Shown here piece after piece: positions 9,369 through 18,471 of a DNA stretch of 64,000 nucleotides. The position numbers were made by a program, and so were the translations under genes. The DNA is from Nitratireductor sp. (GTDB taxonomy: Bacteria; Pseudomonadota; Alphaproteobacteria; Rhizobiales; Rhizobiaceae), in the NCBI GenBank assembly GCA_017854535.1, contig JAFMHL010000018.1:1-64000 (forward strand), given 5' to 3'. Under the pieces are notes generated by a model. The model made no database searches and had not been told where the DNA came from. It was given only the letters and a program-made list of their open reading frames with translations. Position 1 is the stretch's first letter. Each line of letters opens with the position of its first letter.

Positions 9369-9734
9369 ATGACAGTTTATACTATTACCCTGCGCAATTG
9401 TGCATTTTTCGCGCGCCATGGCGTTTATAGCGAGGAGGAAACCCTTGGTCAGCGGTTTTTTGTTGATGCGGTTTTGGTTGTCGAGGGAGGTCAGTCTTTG
9501 ATCAATGACGATCTTGAAGGCACAGTGGATTATGGCAAGGCGTTCAAAACAATTGAAAGCGTGGTCATGGGCAAGCGAATGTATCTCATTGAGGCGTTGG
9601 CACTTGAGATTGCCTCAAGTCTTTGTAAGCAGTTTAAAATCATCAAAACTGCAGAAATAACCATTCGCAAACCAAATGCTCCGGTTCAAGGCGTACTCGA
9701 CAATGTGGAGGTGACGGTTGCCTACCCACAATAG
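9369..9734 (+). CDS. folB: Dihydroneopterin aldolase
   Basis: 121 residues, the usual FolB length. Converts 7,8-dihydroneopterin to 6-hydroxymethyl-dihydropterin and glycolaldehyde. The family pattern FFARHGVYSEEETLGQRF near the N-terminus and a conserved C-terminal KPNAPVQG are visible. AGGAAAG lies just before the ATG, 33 bases after folP, and its 3' end overlaps the start of folK, so the three are almost certainly cotranscribed. Confidence 0.93.
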   Translation: MTVYTITLRNCAFFARHGVYSEEETLGQRFFVDAVLVVEGGQSLINDDLEGTVDYGKAFKTIESVVMGKRMYLIEALALEIASSLCKQFKIIKTAEITIRKPNAPVQGVLDNVEVTVAYPQ

Positions 9735-10290
9735 CAACCCCTCTGAAAAGAATAGCAGCGTACCATCTAATCTTCCTAAGACCAAAGATTGGTCCAAGGT
9801 TTATATAGGCCTTGGCGGCAATATTGGGGATGTGGTTGCTGCAATGGTCGAGGCGCTTGGCTCACTCGCCACCAACAAGCAAATTCGTGTGGTTGGGCGC
9901 TCTTCGCTTTACGCAACGCCGCCTTGGGGCGATTTGGATCAAGATGAATTTATCAATGCCTGCGCATTGCTTGAAACAACTCTAGAGGCAAGTGAATTGC
10001 TAATTGCTTTGAAAGTTCAGGAAAAGTCTCTCAAGCGCGAAAGAACACGGCGCTGGGGCCCAAGAACGATTGATCTGGACATATTGATTTTCGAAAAGGT
10101 TGAAATATTAACCCCAACGCTTGAAATTCCGCATCCAAGAATAACTGAGCGTGGTTTTGTATTGATGCCACTAAATGATCTAAACTCAAAAATCATACTC
10201 AAAGACAAATCCATCAGCTATTGGCTGAGTAAGACAGATGTAACGGGCATAAGAAAACTTGAAGATCAGTCAGGTTGGATATCAGGCTAA
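9718..10290 (+). CDS. folK: 2-amino-4-hydroxy-6-hydroxymethyldihydropteridine diphosphokinase
   Basis: 190 residues. HPPK transfers pyrophosphate from ATP to 6-hydroxymethyl-dihydropterin, the step before FolP. Motifs are GLGGNIGD (about residue 31) and RWGPRTIDLDIL (about 115), the latter containing the Mg/ATP-binding aspartates. The start appears to be TTG 9718, overlapping folB by 17 bases. A strong GGAGG ends six bases before it, and no ATG exists before the first conserved motif. The N-terminus of about 25 residues ahead of the core is slightly long. Confidence 0.92.
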   Translation: MPTHNSNPSEKNSSVPSNLPKTKDWSKVYIGLGGNIGDVVAAMVEALGSLATNKQIRVVGRSSLYATPPWGDLDQDEFINACALLETTLEASELLIALKVQEKSLKRERTRRWGPRTIDLDILIFEKVEILTPTLEIPHPRITERGFVLMPLNDLNSKIILKDKSISYWLSKTDVTGIRKLEDQSGWISG

Positions 10291-10293
10291 GCT

Positions 10294-10812
10294 TCAACCG
10301 CGTTTTGCGATAGTGGCATTGCCATCGGTGCGATCAAGACGCATGCCAATTACTGGAACCAGTTTGCCATCTACACGCACTGAAATCGTAAACTGCATAT
10401 GGTTTTCATTTGCCTTGCTGGCAACCATTGTTCCGATAAGATCTTTGCGCTTGATATCGACAACGAGTTTGTTGCGAGAATAACGTCCCCCAACAATGTC
10501 CATACCTTCGCCAGCTTGGCCATCCAAAAACTTACCACGAAAACCGCTACCTGCTTTTTCGATAAGCGCATTCATAGGCTGAGAAAAAACGCCAACACGA
10601 CAATAACCGTCGATCTTCATTCCGGTTTTGCTTGATGGATTTGAGCCATCAAATACACAGGTAAAGCGAGTGCCTTTATACTTTCCAGCAACGATTTCAC
10701 CTGGTCCGGCCCACTTTCCTTCAACAGATTTGAAGAATTTGGCTTCACTGGCTACTGCATTAACAGTGCAGGCGGCCAAAACTGAAATGACTAAAACTAA
10801 AAATCGCAACAT
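10294..10812 (-). CDS. Secreted protein of unknown function
   Basis: 172 residues with a signal peptide cleaved near VASEAK (about residue 22). The rest is beta-rich, with a repeated pattern of short strands, GxW (EGKWAGPGEI), two cysteines (FTCVF and GYCRVG) and basic residues. It looks like one of the small lipocalin- or avidin-like periplasmic proteins common in Rhizobiales, but that is only an inference from strand pattern. It ends three bases from the convergent folK stop, so the two transcripts overlap unless terminated inside genes. Confidence 0.75.
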   Translation of the reverse strand: MLRFLVLVISVLAACTVNAVASEAKFFKSVEGKWAGPGEIVAGKYKGTRFTCVFDGSNPSSKTGMKIDGYCRVGVFSQPMNALIEKAGSGFRGKFLDGQAGEGMDIVGGRYSRNKLVVDIKRKDLIGTMVASKANENHMQFTISVRVDGKLVPVIGMRLDRTDGNATIAKRG

Positions 10813-10931
10813 CGAGGGACTTTCACATTAAACAAAAATTTGAACATATCCTTACCGGAAATGGTTAACCAAATCCTTTCACAGATCGATCACATCTTGT
10901 TACAATGGCGAATATTGCTAGAAAACACCAA

Positions 10932-12023
10932 TTAAGTTTCACTTTTCTGCAAGTTTGTCAGTTCAGAAATAAAATCACCTACGCCCGGGCGCTTTTCAGC
11001 GTCAAATTCAAGGGGTCTGCAAACATCAATAGCAGCAATCCCGATTCGCGAAGTCAAAAGCCCGTTTACAACGCCTTCTCCAAGGCGGGCAGACAGCCGC
11101 GCTGCAAGCCCTTGGCCAATGACTTGTTGCAAGAGTCCATCCCCCACAGCGATGGCACCTGTTGCGGCCAAATGGGTTAAAACCTCACGGATCAACCGAA
11201 CGGAACTGATTGCGCCAGGTTTTCCGCCATAATGCTCTGAAATTCTTCGGATAAGCCTGATATTTTCAAATAGTACAAAACCAATATCAACAATGGCTCG
11301 TGGACTAACCGCAGTAACCACAGATACACGTTTGGCAGAGCCCATCACCATGCTACGCGCCTTTTTATCGAGAGGTGCTAACAGGTCGCGCTCTAAAACG
11401 CGGACGAGATCAGCGCCATCCATGATATCATTTTCATGCTCTTTCAGTTGAGCACGGGCGTTTGCCGTGTCAGCCCGATTTTTGAACAAAGCCGAGATTT
11501 CTAAAACCACCGAACGTGCTTGTCGTAGATCATTTTCATCAATTGCTTTAGCGCCTTTAAGGCGAAGAGCATCGATATTTTTGAGCCTCGAAATGCCCCA
11601 CAGTTCTCGTATGATCACTGCAAGTACAGCCAGTGTGCCAATAACTGCAAGCCCAGTTGCTGCCCAGCCTAGCCAATCATTCCGTGAAAATAGATCGCGA
11701 ATGAGCGTATCTACGGCTAGGCCAATGCTGATTGCAAAAAGAGCACTAAAGGCTGTTAATGCCACTTTCCCCCAACCAAAGCTCTTGCGTTTGTAAGGCG
11801 AGGGCGGCGGCGGTGTAAGTTGGTCTATATCACCATAGGCTTCGTCAACGGCATCATCGCTTTGAAGAATGATCTTTCTATCAACTTTGATCGCTTTTGG
11901 TTTCCGCTTGGACGTTGAAGTCTTAGAAGCAGTTTTTATTGGCTCAGGTTTTTTGGATTGCTCCAACACAAAACTTCTTGGTGATCTTACTTTATCCTCT
12001 TTGGTGGATGGTGCCTTGGTCAT
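10932..12023 (-). CDS. YcjF/TIGR01620 family membrane protein
   Basis: 363 residues. The N-terminal 85 residues are polar and Lys/Pro rich. Two membrane helices follow (about 88-115 and 118-145), and the C-terminal half matches the DUF697-type domain that accompanies YcjX. The start codon overlaps the end of the YcjX gene by four bases (ATGA), so translation is coupled. The pair is widespread in Proteobacteria and induced by envelope or heat stress in gamma-proteobacteria; molecular function is not established. Confidence 0.87.
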   Translation of the reverse strand: MTKAPSTKEDKVRSPRSFVLEQSKKPEPIKTASKTSTSKRKPKAIKVDRKIILQSDDAVDEAYGDIDQLTPPPPSPYKRKSFGWGKVALTAFSALFAISIGLAVDTLIRDLFSRNDWLGWAATGLAVIGTLAVLAVIIRELWGISRLKNIDALRLKGAKAIDENDLRQARSVVLEISALFKNRADTANARAQLKEHENDIMDGADLVRVLERDLLAPLDKKARSMVMGSAKRVSVVTAVSPRAIVDIGFVLFENIRLIRRISEHYGGKPGAISSVRLIREVLTHLAATGAIAVGDGLLQQVIGQGLAARLSARLGEGVVNGLLTSRIGIAAIDVCRPLEFDAEKRPGVGDFISELTNLQKSET

Positions 12024-13483
12024 GCCAATTGATCCCCCAAGAGAAATTCCAGCGCCCGATCCAAACGAATGTGAGGTAACGTCAAAGTCAGATTATCCTT
12101 TGATTTTTCCAGCAGAGGCGGGCGAAACCGCACAAACCGCAAGTCGACCTCAGGGTCATTGGCTGTATCAATGTCTAGCAGTTGCGCAGGATTTTCAGGC
12201 AAGTCACCGGGGAATATTGCAGTTTTACTTGTCCCATCAAAGGTTTCCCCGTCAATCATTTCGCCTTTTTTTGGTGTTCCTAAAATGACCGGAAAATCTT
12301 CGCCGTCCTGCTTGATAATGGCTTCTTTTGTTGCGCGAACGGCTGCCATAGCAACCACATCCACTTTTGCTCCAGTATAACGGGCTTGAGCAATCGCCTT
12401 TGTAACGAGTGCTTCCATCAGCTTTTCCATGCGGTCATGGTTCTCGTGGTGCAAGTGATCAGCCTTGGTTGCCGCAAAAAGTATCTTATCAATTTTACGG
12501 GAAAACAATGAGTTATACCAAGCTGATGATCCAGTTTTAAAACAACCTAATATTTCCGCAAGAGCATTTTCAAGATCGGCAAGTGCTTCAGGGCCCACAT
12601 TTATCGCTTGCAGTGCATCGACCAAAACAATCTGACGATCCAATCTGGCAAAGTGTTCCCTGAAAAATGGTCTCACGACAACATCCTTGTAAGCTTCAAA
12701 TCGCTCACGCATCATCTTGTGCAGACTTTCTGATCCAGCTTTTGTATCTTCTTCGATTTCGAGTGGCGAGAATGTGAGAGCGGGCGATCCCTCCAGATCG
12801 CCGGGCATCAAAAACCTTCCAGGAGGAAGGGTTGATAAGGCGCGTTCATCTTCCCTACAAAGACGTAAATAGGTCGTGAAGGCTTCAGCCAGTTCTTGCG
12901 CATCGCTTTCTTGAGCGTCTTTTGCCGGATCTATTTTTTTGAGTTTCTCCAGCCATTTACCTGCGAGCTTTTCGCGATTGCCGAGCCGCGCCATGGCAAG
13001 GGCTTGTTTACTCCATTGTTCGAATGTCATCCCCAGTAAGGGTAAATCCAATAGCCATTCGCCGGGATAATCCACGATATCAAGATTTAAAGTTCCTGCG
13101 CCAAATTTGCGAGACCATGCAGATGCAGATTCGTAATGGATCGTAAGGCGCAACTCTGAAATAGCCCGGGTCGAATCCGGCCAAATCCGTTTCTTGAACA
13201 AAGCCTCAATGTGTTGCTCATATTGAAAGCGCGGTACATTCATCGAGGGCTGCGGTTTCAACTCTGCTTTGGCGATACGTCCATTGGCCTTCGCCTCAAA
13301 CATCGGAAGTCGCCCGCCATTCAGCAAATTATGAACTAAAGATGTAATGAAAACAGTTTTTCCGGCCCGTGAAAGTCCTGTCACACCAAGTCTCAAGGTG
13401 GGTGAGAACAGATTGGATGCAGTATCCTGGATGTTATCAAGAGCGATCAGCGCATCATCCGTAAGACTTGTTATTCCTGACAA
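12020..13483 (-). CDS. YcjX family protein (DUF463), P-loop NTPase-like
   Basis: 487 residues, the normal YcjX length. A P-loop, GLSRAGKT (about residue 35), is followed by DIVDYPGEW (about 120), which resembles the switch region of GTPases, and KADHL (about 350), a guanine-specificity-like motif. YcjX family proteins are predicted GTPases linked to stress responses. The start is uncertain. The frame begins with TTG 13510, but GGAGG lies ten bases before a second TTG at 13483, which gives the N-terminus seen in homologues (SLTDDALIALDN). No ATG fits. Coupled to the YcjF gene downstream. Confidence 0.9.
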   Translation of the reverse strand: MSGITSLTDDALIALDNIQDTASNLFSPTLRLGVTGLSRAGKTVFITSLVHNLLNGGRLPMFEAKANGRIAKAELKPQPSMNVPRFQYEQHIEALFKKRIWPDSTRAISELRLTIHYESASAWSRKFGAGTLNLDIVDYPGEWLLDLPLLGMTFEQWSKQALAMARLGNREKLAGKWLEKLKKIDPAKDAQESDAQELAEAFTTYLRLCREDERALSTLPPGRFLMPGDLEGSPALTFSPLEIEEDTKAGSESLHKMMRERFEAYKDVVVRPFFREHFARLDRQIVLVDALQAINVGPEALADLENALAEILGCFKTGSSAWYNSLFSRKIDKILFAATKADHLHHENHDRMEKLMEALVTKAIAQARYTGAKVDVVAMAAVRATKEAIIKQDGEDFPVILGTPKKGEMIDGETFDGTSKTAIFPGDLPENPAQLLDIDTANDPEVDLRFVRFRPPLLEKSKDNLTLTLPHIRLDRALEFLLGDQLA

Positions 13484-13572
13484 AGCTGGCAAGCCTCCGA
13501 CACAATTCAATCAATGTTAGAATGGGAGATAGTCTTTAAAGACACAGATTTAAAGGTTTGACCCGAAAAGCC

Positions 13573-14091
13573 CTAATAACGCTCATTGGGGTGCGGCACC
13601 AAAAACTCTACCAATTTGCCTTTGCCTTCCCTCATTTCAATCCAGTGATTTATATCAAAATCGATGATCGCCAGTGAACCAGCCGGATATGTATAGGAAA
13701 TTGGGCTTAAAGCATTTGCGTCTGTCTTCTCGATAAGCATGTTTGCAAGAGAGGCGCAGGTCGGGTTATGGCCAATGAGCATAATGGTTTCAGGCAACGT
13801 ATGGTCGTGGATCGTTGAAATATACTCGCTCACAAACCCGGAATAAAAAGAGGTGACGAAATCTATTCTGGGAACTTGCAAGAAACTTTTTGCAATGCCT
13901 TCAAGGGTCGCTTTGGTTCTGGCTGCTGGTGAACAATAAATCTGGTCAGGCGTTAGTTTTTTCGCCGATATCCATTTTCGAATGATTGCAAGATCTTCGA
14001 TGCCTTGTTCATTCAGCTCCCGGTCAATGTCTTTTTGTCCGGGCAAGGCCCAACCGGTATTTGCATGACGCAGGATTAACAAACGAAGCAT
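13573..14091 (-). CDS. SixA-like histidine phosphatase
   Basis: 172 residues. The LRHANTGW motif (residues 7-14) is the histidine phosphatase RHG/RHA signature, and GHNPT (about 125) supplies the second catalytic histidine. SixA-type enzymes remove phosphate from phosphohistidine on histidine phosphotransfer proteins. The size and sequence fit the short cytoplasmic group. The frame is open 18 codons upstream, but ATG 14091 has GAGGA before it and places the motif at the expected position. It starts about 40 bases after the preceding hydrolase gene and may be cotranscribed with it. Confidence 0.87.
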   Translation of the reverse strand: MLRLLILRHANTGWALPGQKDIDRELNEQGIEDLAIIRKWISAKKLTPDQIYCSPAARTKATLEGIAKSFLQVPRIDFVTSFYSGFVSEYISTIHDHTLPETIMLIGHNPTCASLANMLIEKTDANALSPISYTYPAGSLAIIDFDINHWIEMREGKGKLVEFLVPHPNERY

Positions 14092-14134
14092 TTTATTTCT
14101 GTTCCTCAAGCCTGCGCTGTTTGTGATGCCTATT

Positions 14135-15100
14135 TTAAAGACCACGAGCCCAGTCGATTATTGCTGAACTAACTTTGTCCGTGGTTGAAGGGCTTAAAAT
14201 ATCACCCGCAATAACATGGTTGTGCGAGTCGGAAGAATCGTCAATTTCCAACACTGTCGTCGCGCCGCCCCATTTGCCAATCACTTCCTTCGTTTTTTCA
14301 GGCACCACAACCATGTCCTTGTTTGAATAAATAAACAAGGCAGGTTGCTTGATGTTGGAATAGTTTAGGCCTTCCAAAGTTTTCAGGAGCGTCGCCATGG
14401 GAAAAACAGCTTTGCTAGGATAGCTGGTTGTCCAGCCTTTAGCCTGACCTTCATTGGCAGGCTCAAACGAGCGTTCTGCGCCCAATAGTGCAGGTAGAAT
14501 AGTTTCAGCCCAAGGGATGTTCATAAACCATGTAGGCGCGCCTTGAACCGCGTAATTGGGTGCAATCATCGCAAGGCCGTCAATCTGATCCTTAAACTGA
14601 TCCTGAGCAGCAGCCCAAGTTGATAGCGATCCACCTGTTGAAGCGGATACCAAGATCAGCTTTTTGCCAATGCGTTTTCCAATAGCAACTGCCTCAGCCG
14701 TATCATTTAGCCAATCAGACATAGTCGCTGTGCCGATGTCTTCGCTGGTGGCGCCATGGCCGCTTAAGCGCGTAAGAAACAAATTTGCACCAAGGGCCTT
14801 CGCAACATTTTGCGCAACCGGAGCAATCTCAACTTTACTTGCTGAAAATCCATGGATGTAAACAACTGCATAGTCAGTCTGTATTTTTGTAAAGGCGTTA
14901 TTCCAAACAACTTCTTTCTCAGCATTGTCTCTGAGACCAGCTACTAGCGCTTCTCGTTTTGACAAATATGTATCAACATCTAAATCGATAGAAGCGGGAT
15001 CGAATGTTACGTTTTGAGTCATATCCGGCCGTGGACCAAGCGCGAACACTACTGCGCCAATGACAATTAATAAGCCTAAGATTTTCAAAAAACGTTTCAT
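14135..15100 (-). CDS. Alpha/beta hydrolase, membrane-anchored or secreted
   Basis: 321 residues. An N-terminal hydrophobic helix (residues 5-23) acts as anchor or signal, so the enzyme probably works in the periplasm. The fold is shown by YIHGFSASK (about 80, oxyanion loop), the nucleophile motif SASTGGS (about 150), an aspartate near MVVVPE and a C-terminal SHNHVI histidine. It resembles carboxylesterase/lysophospholipase-type hydrolases. ATG 15100 has AGGAAA at ideal spacing. No substrate can be assigned. Confidence 0.83.
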   Translation of the reverse strand: MKRFLKILGLLIVIGAVVFALGPRPDMTQNVTFDPASIDLDVDTYLSKREALVAGLRDNAEKEVVWNNAFTKIQTDYAVVYIHGFSASKVEIAPVAQNVAKALGANLFLTRLSGHGATSEDIGTATMSDWLNDTAEAVAIGKRIGKKLILVSASTGGSLSTWAAAQDQFKDQIDGLAMIAPNYAVQGAPTWFMNIPWAETILPALLGAERSFEPANEGQAKGWTTSYPSKAVFPMATLLKTLEGLNYSNIKQPALFIYSNKDMVVVPEKTKEVIGKWGGATTVLEIDDSSDSHNHVIAGDILSPSTTDKVSSAIIDWARGL

Positions 15101-15142
15101 CAATATTTCCTATTCTGATTTTTTGCCCAATGAACACTTCGA

Positions 15143-15610
15143 TTATAAATTTGCAATGTCTATATTCGCCCGGTTCACAACCACGCGCATTGCAAAACTG
15201 GACTGCATGCGTGAAACACCGGGCAGGGTGGAAAGCCATTGCTTATGGATCATCTCGAAATTCTCCATATCCTTGGCGTTTACACGGACGATATAGTCGC
15301 TCTCACCTGACAACAAAAAACACGCGACAACATAAGGGCATTTGGCAATAGCTGCTTCAAAGTCTTGAAAGTGCTGAACCGATTGGCCGCTTAGGGTAAT
15401 TTGAATAATCGCGGTTATTGTTTGGCCAATTGCTTTGTTGGAAATGACAGCCTGATAAGCTTCAATTACGCCAAGTGTTTCCAAATTATTGACACGCCGA
15501 AGACAGGCAGACTGAGAAAGGCCAACCGTTTCTGCCAGCTCCACATTCGACAATCTGGCATTCTCCTGGAGAACGCCAAGGATGGCACGATCAATCTTAT
15601 CCAGCTTCAT
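15143..15610 (-). CDS. Lrp/AsnC family transcriptional regulator
   Basis: 155 residues, the size of Lrp. The N-terminal helix-turn-helix is at about 8-55 (LDKIDRAILGVL to SQSACLRRVNNLE) and the C-terminal RAM ligand-binding domain follows. It is divergent from the alanine dehydrogenase gene, a standard arrangement in alphaproteobacteria in which the regulator (AldR-like) activates ald in response to alanine. ATG 15610 was chosen; a TTG 13 codons upstream is open but gives an atypical N-terminus. Regulation by binding the shared intergenic region is inferred. Confidence 0.92.
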   Translation of the reverse strand: MKLDKIDRAILGVLQENARLSNVELAETVGLSQSACLRRVNNLETLGVIEAYQAVISNKAIGQTITAIIQITLSGQSVQHFQDFEAAIAKCPYVVACFLLSGESDYIVRVNAKDMENFEMIHKQWLSTLPGVSRMQSSFAMRVVVNRANIDIANL

Positions 15611-15676
15611 ATGTTGAACTTTCTGCGAATGTTGGAGTGAATTACGCAAGTAAATTGTGAATTTTTAACCTGCTTA

Positions 15677-15690
15677 TTGAAAATTTGCAA
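15677..15690. promoter_or_regulatory. Possible Lrp operator between lrp-type gene and ald
   Basis: TTGAAAATTTGCAA is an imperfect AT-rich dyad in the 188-base gap between the divergent regulator and ald. Lrp-family sites are degenerate AT-rich dyads, so this is a candidate only. Confidence 0.3.
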
Positions 15691-15798
15691 AGAAATAACA
15701 TTCGTTTTCAGCCAATGTGTCCGATATTGGGGGCGGCGCAAAAGTCAGTCCTTTTTAGGTGTCGCAGCATATAAAATAATCTTTGAGGAGTTCAGATC

Positions 15799-16917
15799 AT
15801 GCGCGTTGGCGTTCCAAAGGAAATCAAGAATAACGAATTTCGTGTCGGCTTAACCCCCGGCTCTGTGCGTGAATATGTAGCCCATGGTCATACAGTGTAT
15901 GTTGAAACCAATGCGGGTGCGGGCATCAACGCTACCGACAAAGACTACAAAGATGTAGGCGCCAAAATTCTGAAAACAGCCGCTGAAGTATTTGCCAAAT
16001 CTGATATGATCGTAAAGGTAAAAGAGCCTCAACCAGTTGAATGGAAGCAGCTTCGCTCAGATCAAATTCTTTATACTTATTTGCATCTTGCACCCGACCC
16101 AGCCCAAACCAAAGGCTTGATCGAATCTGGTTGCACAGCAGTTGCCTATGAAACGGTAACCGATGATCGCGGCGGTCTTCCGCTTCTTGCGCCAATGTCA
16201 GAAGTTGCGGGACGCTTGTCTATTCAATGTGCTGCAACAGCGCTGCAAAAGCCCAATGGTGGACGCGGCGTATTGTTAGGCGGTGTTCCTGGCGTTGCGC
16301 CGGGTAAAGTCGTTGTTATCGGCGGTGGTGTCGTCGGTACCCATGCTGCCCAAATGGCAATTGGTCTTGGTGCGCAAGTCACTATTTTCGATCGCTCATT
16401 GCCGCGTTTGCGCCAGTTGGATGATATTTTTGGCAGTAGCATTGTAACCCGTTATTCAACCGTTGACGCATTGGACGAAGCCGTTCGTGAAGCGGATGCA
16501 GTGATTGGTGCCGTATTGATCCCAGGAGCAGCTGCGCCAAAATTGGTAACACGCAAAATGCTGAAGACCATGAAAAAGGGTGCAGTTCTGGTTGATGTGG
16601 CAATTGATCAGGGCGGTTGTTTTGAAACATCAAAAGCAACAACTCATGCTGAGCCGACTTATGAAGTTGATGGCATTGTACATTATTGTGTGGCGAATAT
16701 GCCGGGGGCTGTTGCTCTGACATCTTCACATGCGTTGAATAATGCTACTTTGCAATACGGCATTCAACTGGCTGACAAAGGCCTGCAGGCAATCCGTGAT
16801 AATGTTCACTTGCAGAATGGTTTGAATGTTCACCGTGGCATGATCACAAATGAAGCAGTGGCGAAGGCATTGAAAAAGAAGATGGTTGCACCGTTAAAAG
16901 CGCTGGAAACTGCATAG
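15799..16917 (+). CDS. ald: Alanine dehydrogenase
   Basis: 372 residues, exactly the family size. Catalyses reversible NAD-dependent oxidative deamination of L-alanine to pyruvate and ammonia. The N-terminus MRVGVPKEIKNNEFRVG and the catalytic-domain segment VKEPQPVEW (lysine about 73) are typical. So are the NAD-binding GGGVVGTHAA (about 175) and HYCVANMPGAV (about 295). GAGGAG precedes the ATG. It is divergent from an Lrp-type gene that probably controls it, and ends in a clear terminator. Confidence 0.97.
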   Translation: MRVGVPKEIKNNEFRVGLTPGSVREYVAHGHTVYVETNAGAGINATDKDYKDVGAKILKTAAEVFAKSDMIVKVKEPQPVEWKQLRSDQILYTYLHLAPDPAQTKGLIESGCTAVAYETVTDDRGGLPLLAPMSEVAGRLSIQCAATALQKPNGGRGVLLGGVPGVAPGKVVVIGGGVVGTHAAQMAIGLGAQVTIFDRSLPRLRQLDDIFGSSIVTRYSTVDALDEAVREADAVIGAVLIPGAAAPKLVTRKMLKTMKKGAVLVDVAIDQGGCFETSKATTHAEPTYEVDGIVHYCVANMPGAVALTSSHALNNATLQYGIQLADKGLQAIRDNVHLQNGLNVHRGMITNEAVAKALKKKMVAPLKALETA

Positions 16918-16958
16918 TTGAAACAAGCGTTTATCGACGATTGTTGATTCAAAATATT

Positions 16959-16990
16959 AATCCGCATCGGGAAACTGGTGCGGATTTTGC
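16959..16990 (+). terminator. Terminator of ald
   Basis: AATCCGCA pairs with TGCGGATT (8 bp) around a 12-base loop, followed by TTTTGCGTTT. It lies 42 bases past the ald stop codon and just before the convergent GNAT gene end. Confidence 0.75.
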
Positions 16991-16994
16991 GTTT

Positions 16995-17528
16995 CTATTC
17001 CCAAGGCGTCACGGTTTCTTCACTTACGGCAACCGGAGCAAAACCCATTTTCTGATAGAGCGATAATGCAGCGGGATGGTCAAGTGTATTGGTGTGGACG
17101 ATTACCTTTTTGGGATCCTGATCCCAAGCAAGTTGTATTCCACAATTCAAAAACCATTTGCCCAAACCCATGCCCTGGAAATCGGGCATGATGCCAAAAT
17201 AGGCAATCTCGACGCTTTCAGGCAGAAGGCTCAAATCCAACTCGACAAATCCGGCTGGAGAGCCATTGGCATAAAGCACATCAATGCGCGTGTTTTCTGA
17301 GTGAATGTTTTCTGTTATTTGTGTGTCGTTCATAACGCGGCGCAAATACCAATGATGGGCTTTCCCAACCTGTTCATACAAATACCGATAAAAATGCACA
17401 GGCATGGTTTCAGCATGAAGCAATGCTGTGCGCGGGCGACTTGGTACAGCAAATGATTTGGTCGGTCTTACTGTCATCTCAAGATGGGTGACGCGTGCGG
17501 TTAATATTTCTGCGGATGGTTTCGTCAT
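16995..17528 (-). CDS. GNAT family N-acetyltransferase
   Basis: 177 residues. The acetyl-CoA binding motif is seen in PDFQGMGLGKWFL (about residues 118-130, Q/RxxGxG/A), with the preceding strand AYFGIMP. The enzyme should transfer an acetyl group from acetyl-CoA to an amine; substrate unknown. The first ATG (17534) sits directly on AGGA, so the second (17528), six bases further, is preferred. It is the last gene of a minus-strand run starting with cysK. Confidence 0.83.
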   Translation of the reverse strand: MTKPSAEILTARVTHLEMTVRPTKSFAVPSRPRTALLHAETMPVHFYRYLYEQVGKAHHWYLRRVMNDTQITENIHSENTRIDVLYANGSPAGFVELDLSLLPESVEIAYFGIMPDFQGMGLGKWFLNCGIQLAWDQDPKKVIVHTNTLDHPAALSLYQKMGFAPVAVSEETVTPWE

Positions 17529-17566
17529 GGTCATTCCTGATTCCTAAAGCCTAACTGTATCGACAC

Positions 17567-18430
17567 TTATTTCCATCGGGCAACGGGTGCATCTGGCTGT
17601 GAACCCCAGTCTGCCCATGAGCCATCGTAAAGCGAATGGCGTGTATAGCCGCAGGTTTCCAGAGCAAGCGAAATGATTGCTGCGGTGACCCCAGAGCCAC
17701 AGGTTGTGGTCACATGCTCCGCATAGTCAACGCCCATTTCAATCAACATATAATCAAGTTTCGACGTTTCGATAAGTTGGCCATTTTCAATGAGGTCAGA
17801 GGCGGGCAGGGATTTAGAGCCTGGAATATGCCCTGATCGAAGTCCGGGTCTTGGCTCTGCGATTTCGCCAGTAAAACGCCCATAGGGGCGGGCGTCTAAC
17901 ACAAGACTTGGGCTCTTCCTGATATTGGTAAGCATATAGGCATAGTCGCGCACTTTGGCGTCTTGAAAATCAGTTTTGAATTTAGCTGGGTTTTTAGGCG
18001 CAGGCTCACCTGTTTCGATTGGCAAGCCCGCAGCTTTCCATCCATCTATTCCTCCAGCCAGAATGCGAACGTTCTTTGCTCCCATTATTCTGAAAGTCCA
18101 CCAAACGCGGGCAGAAGAAAATACTCCCAGCCCGTCATAAATAATGATGTCATCGGGTTCCGATATGCCCATCGCGCCAACGGCTTCAGCAAACATTTGT
18201 GGGCTGGGTAACATATGCGGCAAGCTTGAAGACGTGTCTGCAATGGCGTTGATATCGAAATTAACAGCGCCTGGAATCCGCCCATTGTCATACTCCGCTT
18301 TCCCATCTCGGTTCATCGCGGGAAGATACCAAGATGCGTCAACAAGTTTGGTATTTGGCGTTGTCAGTATTTTGGAAAGTTCACTGGGGGTGATAAAAAA
18401 ATTAGTAGGAGATTGTTCAGGGAGTGCCAT
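17567..18430 (-). CDS. sseA: 3-mercaptopyruvate/thiosulfate sulfurtransferase
   Basis: 287 residues with two rhodanese domains, the first inactive and the second bearing the active-site loop CGSGVTA (about residue 241). CGSG(V/I)TA is the loop of mercaptopyruvate sulfurtransferases, as opposed to CRKGVT in thiosulfate-preferring rhodaneses. The domain link and LVDASWYLP opening are typical of SseA. It would move sulfane sulfur from 3-mercaptopyruvate, derived from cysteine, to an acceptor. It lies in an operon with cysK, which supports a role in cysteine use. Confidence 0.9.
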   Translation of the reverse strand: MALPEQSPTNFFITPSELSKILTTPNTKLVDASWYLPAMNRDGKAEYDNGRIPGAVNFDINAIADTSSSLPHMLPSPQMFAEAVGAMGISEPDDIIIYDGLGVFSSARVWWTFRIMGAKNVRILAGGIDGWKAAGLPIETGEPAPKNPAKFKTDFQDAKVRDYAYMLTNIRKSPSLVLDARPYGRFTGEIAEPRPGLRSGHIPGSKSLPASDLIENGQLIETSKLDYMLIEMGVDYAEHVTTTCGSGVTAAIISLALETCGYTRHSLYDGSWADWGSQPDAPVARWK

Positions 18431-18471
18431 GATATCCAGACTTTCGAATAAGGTTATGTCCCAATAGCATA